The notes below the pieces were generated by a model, which was not told the origin of the DNA, did no database searches, and worked only from the letters and a program-made list of their open reading frames with translations. Position numbers and translations under genes: made by a program. 9,031 bases of DNA from NCBI GenBank assembly GCA_052032225.1, contig JBPEWY010000060.1, forward strand, positions 1 to 9,031, given 5' to 3'. Of the stretch, positions 1-5,494 are shown in pieces (the stretch's first letter is position 1; each line of letters opens with the position of its first letter). The stretch is from JBPEWY01 sp052032225. Its GTDB lineage: Bacteria > Bacteroidota > Bacteroidia > Flavobacteriales > Flavobacteriaceae.

Positions 1-657
1 CATTTAATTTTTAAAGAAGCCTCTAAAGCATTATTAGACCAAATAGAGAGCATTGTAAAACTTATTCGATCTAAAGGCATCGGGCTGTATTTTGTTACAC
101 AAAACCCTACAGATGTTCCTGATGCAGTTTTAGCTCAGTTAGGGTTAAAAATTCAGCATGCTTTACGAGCATTTACAGCAAAAGACAGGAAAGCCATAAA
201 GCTTACCGCACAAAATTATCCGCTATCAGATTATTATGATACCGCTCAAGTTTTAACCTCTTTAGGAACAGGCGAAGCTTTAGTTACAGCTCTTGATGAA
301 AAAGGTAGACCAACCCCATTAGCTGCAACAATGATGCGAGCTCCCATGAGTAGAATGGATGTATTAACCGATAATGAAGTAAAAGATATTATTACCAGCT
401 CTAAACTGGTTAAAAAATACAATACTGTTTTAGACAGAGAAAGTGCTTACGAGCTTCTAAACGAAAAAATTAAAAGAGCCGAAGCAGAAGAAGCAAAACA
501 AAAGGCAAAAGAAGAACAAGAAAAAATCAGAAGAGGTTCTCAAAGAAAATCATACAGAAGAAAAAGCACCAGAATGAACCCTGTTGTTAAAGTATTAACC
601 AGTGCTACTTTTATTAGAAGTGTTTTCGGAATCTTAAATAAAGTCTTAAAAAAGTAA
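1..657 (+). CDS. HerA-like ATPase/helicase of the YjgR (DUF853) family, C-terminal part; 5' end outside window
   Basis: Open in frame 1 from the first base to TAA at 655-657, giving 218 residues of a family usually about 500 long. The Walker A region lies upstream of the window. The visible part matches my memory of E. coli YjgR: GLYFVTQNPTDVP (about residues 28-40), then a QLGLKIQHALRAFTAKD segment (about 46-62), LGTGEALV, and later LDRESAYELL. A charged, probably coiled-coil stretch (about 155-190, rich in E, K and R) follows, then a hydrophobic tail containing PVVKVLTSATFIRS. The family belongs to the HerA/FtsK-type P-loop ATPases; its cellular role is poorly defined, so no specific function is claimed. 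The lipoprotein gene follows after 8 bases, probably on the same transcript. An ATG at 331 is internal to this frame and is not the start. Confidence 0.9.
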   Translation, partial: HLIFKEASKALLDQIESIVKLIRSKGIGLYFVTQNPTDVPDAVLAQLGLKIQHALRAFTAKDRKAIKLTAQNYPLSDYYDTAQVLTSLGTGEALVTALDEKGRPTPLAATMMRAPMSRMDVLTDNEVKDIITSSKLVKKYNTVLDRESAYELLNEKIKRAEAEEAKQKAKEEQEKIRRGSQRKSYRRKSTRMNPVVKVLTSATFIRSVFGILNKVLKK

Positions 658-665
658 CATAACCT

Positions 666-1220
666 ATGAGAAAAACGCTATTAACCTTAACCTTAGCAGC
701 TACTATCTTAGCTTGTGGCAAAAAAGAAAATCCTTTTTTAATAGAAAAAGGTAAAGTTGGTTTATTAACTAAAAACACTCCCATATCAGAATTAGAAACT
801 ATTTACGTCAACGACTCTTTGGTAAAAACCACAGACAAATCAAACCTATTAACTGCAGACCAAGAAAGATATGTGGTTTTTGATAAGCAAGCTAAACATT
901 TACTAACCCTCACTCCTACCAAATTAAACGATAGCACAGAAGTAATAGAAAATATTAGAATTGTAGATAGCCGTTATAAAACAGCAAAAGGCATTACCGT
1001 AAATAGTACTTTTAAAGATATTAATAGCAATTACACTATTTCTAAAATTGTAAACTCATTATTTAATGTTTTAGTTTTTGTTGATGAAATTGATGCGTAT
1101 TTTGTTATAGATAAAAAAGAGCTTCCGGAAGACCTAAGATATAGTACAGCAGCAACAATAGAAGCTTTTCAAATTCCTGAAACAGCAAAAATTAAGTATT
1201 TTATGATAGGATGGCAATAA
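666..1220 (+). CDS. Small predicted lipoprotein, possibly distantly related to YfeY/DUF1131
   Basis: 184 residues. A signal peptide of basic MRK, a hydrophobic stretch and the lipobox ILAC with Cys17 predicts lipid attachment and export; GKK after the Cys gives no clear hint about inner or outer membrane. The mature part has no transmembrane segment and looks beta-rich. From memory, the middle (about residues 93-121, with DSRYKTAKGITVNSTFKDI) has the same pattern as a stretch in the E. coli RpoE-regulated lipoprotein YfeY: a strand, an aspartate, then GI/GV..ST/GTPF.D. The early GKVGLLTKNTPI and the ending IKYFMIGWQ also resemble YfeY. This is pattern memory, not an alignment, so the family link is tentative. 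The gene sits 8 bases after the ATPase gene and 17 bases before the YitT-type gene. Confidence 0.75.
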   Translation: MRKTLLTLTLAATILACGKKENPFLIEKGKVGLLTKNTPISELETIYVNDSLVKTTDKSNLLTADQERYVVFDKQAKHLLTLTPTKLNDSTEVIENIRIVDSRYKTAKGITVNSTFKDINSNYTISKIVNSLFNVLVFVDEIDAYFVIDKKELPEDLRYSTAATIEAFQIPETAKIKYFMIGWQ

Positions 1221-1237
1221 TATAAACAATGTAAAGC

Positions 1238-2215
1238 ATGAATCCTTTTTTAAAGTTCTTTTTAGTAGAGCAAGCCAAAAAAAGGCTTGAAAATCAAAAA
1301 AAAGAACAATCATATACCAACCGCCAGCTTGTAGAACAAGTAAAGCTTTTAAAAATAGAGTTCTCTCATTCTATAAAAAAGTTTTTCTTTATGAGCTTTG
1401 GTGTTTTAGCTGCCGGATTTGGACTGAAAGGATTTTTATTGCCTAATGATTTTATAGATGGCGGCGCAACCGGAGTATCACTATTAATACAAGTAATCAC
1501 CGATTTCTCACTAGGAATTTTGCTAATCTTAGTTAATGCTCCTTTTATTTTATTAGGAGCCAAAACCATAAACAAAAAGTTTGCTGTAAAAAGTGTTGTA
1601 GCCATAATTATGCTGGCTTTGGCAGTACACTTTATAGAATACCCAATTGTAACATCAGACAAGCTTTTAGTAGCTTTCTTTGGAGGTTTTTTTCTAGGAT
1701 TAGGTATTGGAATGACCATGCGGGGAGGCGGTGTAATAGATGGCACAGAGGTTTTAGCTATTTATTTAAGCAGAAAATTACACATTACCATCGGCGATGT
1801 CTTGTTATTAATTAATATAATTATATTCTCGGCCGGGGCTTATTTGCTGTCTATAGAAACAGCCCTTTATGCAATTTTAACCTATTTAATTGCAGCAAAA
1901 ACAGTTGATTTTATTGTTGATGGTGTAGAAGAATATGTAGGTGTAACTATTGTGTCTGATAAAAGCGAAGAAATTAGAATTATGCTCACCCAAAAAATGG
2001 GAAGAGCCTGTACCATTTATTATGGAAAAAAAGGATACAGTAAAGACGGCCAAACACCTTCTGATACCTCAATTGTTTATACAGTTGTTACCAGATTAGA
2101 ATTAGCAAGGCTTAATACTGAAATAGAAAAAGTAGATAAAAATGCCTTTGTGGTTATGAATGTTGTAAAAGACATTAAAGGCGGAATGATTAAAAAGAAA
2201 CCTTTAAAAGATTAA
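1238..2215 (+). CDS. YitT family integral membrane protein (DUF161 + DUF2179)
   Basis: 325 residues. A charged, probably cytoplasmic N-terminus (1-46, rich in K, E and Q) is followed by several hydrophobic segments at about 48-68, 78-106, 117-134, 142-162, 186-205 and 208-226. Family signatures are visible: GGATGVSLL (75-83) after the first membrane segment, and GGGVIDGTEVLAIYLSRK (163-180) before the later ones. The soluble C-terminus (about 234-313, starting VGVTIVSDKSEEIR) fits DUF2179, a domain seen at the end of YitT-type proteins. The family is a common bacterial membrane protein whose transported substrate, if any, is not established. The N-terminal extension is longer than in the short YitT proteins I recall. 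The gene ends 2 bases before the cupin start, suggesting translational coupling. Confidence 0.9.
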   Translation: MNPFLKFFLVEQAKKRLENQKKEQSYTNRQLVEQVKLLKIEFSHSIKKFFFMSFGVLAAGFGLKGFLLPNDFIDGGATGVSLLIQVITDFSLGILLILVNAPFILLGAKTINKKFAVKSVVAIIMLALAVHFIEYPIVTSDKLLVAFFGGFFLGLGIGMTMRGGGVIDGTEVLAIYLSRKLHITIGDVLLLINIIIFSAGAYLLSIETALYAILTYLIAAKTVDFIVDGVEEYVGVTIVSDKSEEIRIMLTQKMGRACTIYYGKKGYSKDGQTPSDTSIVYTVVTRLELARLNTEIEKVDKNAFVVMNVVKDIKGGMIKKKPLKD

Positions 2216-2217
2216 AC

Positions 2218-2583
2218 ATGAAAAATTATACGCTACAAAAAAAGCCTTTTGTAGTACCTACAACAGATGGCAAATTAATAGAAGAACATTTTGGGAGAGC
2301 TACAGATGGTAATACCAACATAAGTATTGCGCACATGGTTGCCCCTCCGGGGTGGAGTGAACCTTTTCAAACACCTGAGTTTGACGAGTACACCTATATA
2401 ATTAAAGGAAAAAAACAAGTAATAATAAATGGTGAAACTGTTGTACTACAAGCCGGAGAATCTATTAAAATAGAAAAAAACACCAGAATTCAATATTCTA
2501 ATCCGTTTATGGAACCTTGCGAATACATTGCTATTTGTACCCCCGCGTTCTCTATAGATACTGTTCATAGAGAAGAAGAGTAA
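2218..2583 (+). CDS. Small cupin-fold protein lacking the usual metal-binding histidines
   Basis: 121 residues, a single-domain cupin with no signal peptide, so probably cytoplasmic. The beta-barrel pattern is visible: PPGWSEPFQTPEFDEYTYIIKG (43-64) corresponds to cupin motif 1 and the LQAGESIKIEKNTRIQYSN segment to motif 2. Motif 1 normally has HxH then E. Here the histidine positions are occupied by other residues, although acidic residues at 54-57 are kept, and motif 2 lacks its usual His. Canonical three-His metal binding is therefore unlikely, and a binding or non-enzymatic role is possible. The ATG follows the YitT-type stop by 2 bases, and the VOC gene follows 28 bases later. The substrate cannot be predicted. 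Confidence 0.85.
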   Translation: MKNYTLQKKPFVVPTTDGKLIEEHFGRATDGNTNISIAHMVAPPGWSEPFQTPEFDEYTYIIKGKKQVIINGETVVLQAGESIKIEKNTRIQYSNPFMEPCEYIAICTPAFSIDTVHREEE

Positions 2584-2611
2584 ACTAACTACACCAACCA
2601 AAACTTTACAT

Positions 2612-3031
2612 ATGAGCTTACATCCGTTTCATTTAGCAATTCCGGTTTATAATTTAAACGAATGCCGGGCTTTTTATAAAGATGTTTTAGGGTGTGAAGA
2701 AGGAAGAAGTAGTGACCATTGGGTTGACTTTAATTTTTACGGTCACCAATTGGTAATTCACTATAAACCCAAAGAAAATAACTTACAACACTCTAATTTA
2801 GTTGATGGTAAAAATGTACCTGTCCCCCACTTTGGTGTTGTTTTACCTTGGGAAACCTTTCATGAATTGGCTAAAACTTTGCAAGCCAAAAGCATTGAGT
2901 TTATAATAGAACCTTATATAAGATTTAAAGGGCAAACCGGAGAGCAAGCCACTATGTTTTTCTTAGACCCTGCCGGTAATGCTCTGGAGTTTAAAGCCTT
3001 TAAAAACCCCGAACAGCTTTTCGCAAAATAA
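2612..3031 (+). CDS. VOC superfamily (glyoxalase/dioxygenase-fold) protein
   Basis: 139 residues, the usual size for a single-chain VOC protein made of two paired beta-alpha-beta-beta-beta units. Unit 1 begins HPFHLAIPVYNLNECRAFYKDVLGCEE (4-30), the classic VOC opening with a candidate metal ligand His7. Unit 2 begins VPHFGVVLPWETFHEL (71-86) with candidate ligand His73. The closing strand LDPAGNALEFKAF (118-130) carries the usual acidic ligand, Glu126. The metal site therefore looks complete, unlike in the neighbouring cupin. Members include glyoxalase I, extradiol dioxygenases and antibiotic-binding proteins; the sequence does not choose between them. It is the last gene of the + strand run and ends one base before the folD stop codon on the other strand. 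Confidence 0.88.
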   Translation: MSLHPFHLAIPVYNLNECRAFYKDVLGCEEGRSSDHWVDFNFYGHQLVIHYKPKENNLQHSNLVDGKNVPVPHFGVVLPWETFHELAKTLQAKSIEFIIEPYIRFKGQTGEQATMFFLDPAGNALEFKAFKNPEQLFAK

Positions 3032-3032
3032 A

Positions 3033-3923
3033 CTATCTCGGAAAACCGCTTCTGTGTCTTTCTCTGGCTAACAGTGTGTTTTTTAAAAGCATTGCAATAG
3101 TCATCGGGCCAACGCCTCCGGGTACAGGAGTAATATAACTGGCTTTTTTACTCACGTTCTCAAAGTCTACATCGCCGGTAATTTTATACCCTTTAGGAGA
3201 AGTTTCGTCAGGAACTCTGGTTATACCAACATCTATAACTACTGCATCATCTTTTATCATCTCTGCTTTTAAAAACCCGGGGCTTCCAAGTGCTGTAATA
3301 ATAATATCGGCTTGAGTAGTTATTTGGTTAATATTTTTAGTGTGACTGTGCGTAAGTGTAACAGTAGAGTTACCCGGAAAACCTTTTCTACCCATTAAAA
3401 TACTCATTGGTCTACCTACAATATGGCTTCTTCCTATAACAACAGTATGTTTTCCTTGGGTTTCAACGTTGTAACGTTCTAATAACTCTAAAATACCAAA
3501 AGGAGTAGCAGGTATAAAAGTGGTCATATCTAACGCCATTTTCCCAAAGTTTGTAGGATGAAACCCGTCTACATCTTTATCGGGATCTATGGCCATAATA
3601 ACCTCTTGTGTATCTATTTGAGACGGTAACGGAAGCTGAACAATAAACCCATCAATATCAGGATTTTTATTGAGTTCATCTATTTTTTTAAGGAGCTCTA
3701 ACTCACTTGTTGTGCTGGGCATTCTAATTAAAGTAGATTCAAACCCAACCCGTTCGCAGGCTTTTACTTTACTTGAAACATACGTTAAACTAGCGCCGTC
3801 ATTGCCAACAATTATGGCAGCAAGGTGAGGTACTTTTTCTCCGTTTTCTTTCATTTTTTGTACCTCTTGCGCAATCTCATCTTTTATTTGATTGGCAATT
3901 TTTTTCCCGTCTAATAAAATCAT
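3033..3923 (-). CDS. folD: Bifunctional methylenetetrahydrofolate dehydrogenase / methenyltetrahydrofolate cyclohydrolase
   Basis: 296 residues, full length for FolD. The enzyme oxidises 5,10-methylene-THF to methenyl-THF with NADP and hydrolyses it to 10-formyl-THF in the cytoplasm, feeding purine and formyl-methionine synthesis. Visible signatures: YVSSKVKAC with Tyr48 and the catalytic Lys52; DGFIVQLPLP (91-100); the DKDVDGFHP substrate loop (115-123); the nucleotide-binding GRSHIVGRP (164-172); VIDVGITR; and the C-terminal TPVPGGVGPMT. No key residue is missing. It lies 48 bases downstream of ffh in the same direction with no terminator visible between, so co-transcription with ffh is likely. 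The start MILLDGKKIA is the family's normal N-terminus. The stop is TAG. Confidence 0.98.
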   Translation of the reverse strand: MILLDGKKIANQIKDEIAQEVQKMKENGEKVPHLAAIIVGNDGASLTYVSSKVKACERVGFESTLIRMPSTTSELELLKKIDELNKNPDIDGFIVQLPLPSQIDTQEVIMAIDPDKDVDGFHPTNFGKMALDMTTFIPATPFGILELLERYNVETQGKHTVVIGRSHIVGRPMSILMGRKGFPGNSTVTLTHSHTKNINQITTQADIIITALGSPGFLKAEMIKDDAVVIDVGITRVPDETSPKGYKITGDVDFENVSKKASYITPVPGGVGPMTIAMLLKNTLLARERHRSGFPR

Positions 3924-3971
3924 TTTTTGTTTAGTTGTGTTGTTGTGTGTGGTTGTTATGTAGTGTTAAAT

Positions 3972-5309
3972 TTAACGCATTCCTTTGAGTCCGCTCATCA
4001 TTTGCATCATTTTTCTGCCACCACCACCTTGCATCATTTTCATCATTTTACTCATTTGGTTAAATTGCTTTAAGAGTTGGTTAACCTCTTGTACAGAGGT
4101 TCCGCTACCTTTAGCAATTCGTTTTTTACGACTTGCATTTAAAATAGATGGATTAGCACGCTCTTCTGGTGTCATAGAATGGATTATGGCTTCTATACCT
4201 TTAAATGCGTCGTCATCTATATCTACACCTTTTAAAGCTTTAGAAGCACCGGGAATCATGCCTATTAAATCTTTCATGCTTCCCATTTTCTTTATTTGCT
4301 GAATCTGACTTAAGAAGTCGTCAAAACCAAATTGGTTTTTGGCAATTTTCTTTTGAAGTTTTCTGGCCTGCTCTTCATCAAACTGTTCTTGGGCTTTTTC
4401 TACTAAAGAGACAACGTCTCCCATGCCCAAAATTCTATCAGCCATACGAGAAGGATGAAAAACATCTATAGCTTCCATCTTCTCTCCTGTACCAATAAAT
4501 TTAATTGGCTTGTTTACAACCGATTTAATTGAAATAGCAGCACCACCTCGCGTATCTCCATCTAATTTGGTTAGAATAACACCATCAAAATTCAACACAT
4601 CGTTAAATGCTTTTGCAGTGTTTACAGCATCTTGCCCCGTCATTGCATCAACTACAAAAAGCGTTTCGTGTGGTTGTACAGCCTTATGAATGTTGGCAAT
4701 TTCGGTCATCATTTGTTCATCTATTGCCAATCTACCCGCTGTATCTATAATTACAACATTATGTCCGTTTTGTTTGGCATGCTTAATAGCATTTTGAGCT
4801 ATTTGAACAGGGTTTTGGTTACCTTCTTCTGAATAAACCTCTACCCCTATTTGCTCTCCTACAACATGCAACTGATTAATAGCGGCAGGACGGTATACAT
4901 CGCAAGCTACCAATAAAGGCTTTTTAGTTTTTTTTGTTTTTAAATAATTGGCAAGTTTACCCGAAAATGTAGTTTTACCGGAACCTTGTAAACCAGACAT
5001 TAATATAACCGATGGATTACCCGATAGGTTTACTCCGGCTGCATCGCCTCCCATTAGTTGGGTAAGCTCATCTTTTACAATTTTTACCATTAACTGCCCC
5101 GGTTGTAACGTTGTAAGTACGTTTTGGCCAAGGGCTTTTTCTTTTACTGTATTGGTAAACTCTTTGGCTATTTTATAGTTAACATCGGCATCTAAAAGGG
5201 CTCTTCTAACTTCTTTTAGTGTTTCGGCTACATTAATTTCTGTAATCTGCCCATGCCCTTTAAGTACGTGTAAGGCTTTGTCTAGCTTATCGGTTAAATT
5301 ATCAAACAT
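3972..5309 (-). CDS. ffh: Signal recognition particle GTPase (SRP54 homologue)
   Basis: 445 residues, normal length. Ffh binds SRP RNA and the signal sequence of nascent membrane proteins and delivers ribosomes to the receptor FtsY at the inner membrane. Domains in order: N helical bundle (1 to about 90); GTPase G domain (about 98-295) with the P-loop GLQGSGKTT (106-114), DTAGR (189-193) and the guanine-specificity motif TKLDGD (247-252); and the methionine-rich M domain (about 320-445). The M domain contains the RNA-binding segment SRKKRIAKGSG (393-403) and a flexible Met-rich tail (419-445). All expected motifs are intact. It is probably the first gene of an ffh-folD operon. Confidence 0.98.
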   Translation of the reverse strand: MFDNLTDKLDKALHVLKGHGQITEINVAETLKEVRRALLDADVNYKIAKEFTNTVKEKALGQNVLTTLQPGQLMVKIVKDELTQLMGGDAAGVNLSGNPSVILMSGLQGSGKTTFSGKLANYLKTKKTKKPLLVACDVYRPAAINQLHVVGEQIGVEVYSEEGNQNPVQIAQNAIKHAKQNGHNVVIIDTAGRLAIDEQMMTEIANIHKAVQPHETLFVVDAMTGQDAVNTAKAFNDVLNFDGVILTKLDGDTRGGAAISIKSVVNKPIKFIGTGEKMEAIDVFHPSRMADRILGMGDVVSLVEKAQEQFDEEQARKLQKKIAKNQFGFDDFLSQIQQIKKMGSMKDLIGMIPGASKALKGVDIDDDAFKGIEAIIHSMTPEERANPSILNASRKKRIAKGSGTSVQEVNQLLKQFNQMSKMMKMMQGGGGRKMMQMMSGLKGMR

Positions 5310-5329
5310 AGCTGTTGCTTATTTTTTAT

Positions 5330-5347
5330 CTGCCTGTATTTAGGCAG
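5330..5347. repeat. Small inverted repeat upstream of ffh
   Basis: CTGCCT (5330-5335) and AGGCAG (5342-5347) are perfect 6-base inverted arms around a 6-base AT-rich loop. They lie in the ffh 5' region about 20 bases before the start codon, adjoining the candidate -7 box. The repeat could fold in the leader transcript, bind a protein as a palindrome, or be a remnant of a short dispersed palindrome. No T-run follows it in the direction of ffh transcription at a terminator-like distance, so it is not called a terminator. Confidence 0.4.
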
Positions 5348-5350
5348 GTG

Positions 5351-5358
5351 CAAATTTA
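5351..5358 (-). promoter_or_regulatory. Candidate -7 box of a Bacteroidetes-type promoter for ffh-folD
   Basis: On the - strand the bases read TAAATTTG, an exact fit to the Bacteroidetes primary sigma -7 consensus TAnnTTTG. The box lies 41 bases before the ffh ATG. No TTG or TTTG was found at the expected 17-23 bases upstream (the nearest TTG is 30 away), so the match is half of a promoter only. Confidence 0.35.
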
Positions 5359-5403
5359 ATGATTTGAAATTGAAGAATGAAGTTTACCCAACCCTAAATA
5401 GTT

Positions 5404-5439
5404 AAATAAAAAAAGCCGTCTAGCTTGAGACGGCTTTTT
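5404..5439 (-). terminator. Intrinsic terminator of the repeat lipoprotein gene
   Basis: AAAAGCCGTCT (5411-5421) and AGACGGCTTTT (5428-5438) form a perfect 11-base stem with a 6-base loop. Read on the - strand the hairpin is followed by an uninterrupted run of seven T, the standard intrinsic terminator form. It lies 56 bases past the TAA of the 5495-7246 gene and before the ffh promoter region, so it insulates the two - strand units. The other strand also ends in a T-run of five, but no + strand gene lies immediately upstream. Confidence 0.9.
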
Positions 5440-5494
5440 AAAGATGAGCCATTATAAAGTAGGCACAATCATGAAATTATAACTAACTAAGACA

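Noticed and set aside
331..657. Separate 108-residue gene starting at ATG 331
   Set aside because: The frame is open upstream to base 1 and the upstream residues match the same YjgR-type protein, so it is the tail of one gene.
1366..1746. 126-residue open frame on the - strand inside the YitT-type gene
   Set aside because: Antisense shadow of a membrane-protein gene; its Pro/Lys-rich composition reflects the complement of hydrophobic codons.
3975..4060. CAT-rich repetitive stretch as a DNA repeat or regulatory array
   Set aside because: It is the reverse complement of the Met-rich tail of Ffh (ATG codons), a normal feature of the M domain.
3985..5178. Open frames on the + strand within ffh (3985-4302, 4632-4832, 4948-5178)
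   Set aside because: They are antisense to a fully conserved gene and encode low-complexity or unrecognisable peptides.
5404..5439. Hairpin as a riboswitch or small RNA
   Set aside because: A short perfect GC-containing stem followed by a T-run, directly behind a gene, is fully explained as an intrinsic terminator.
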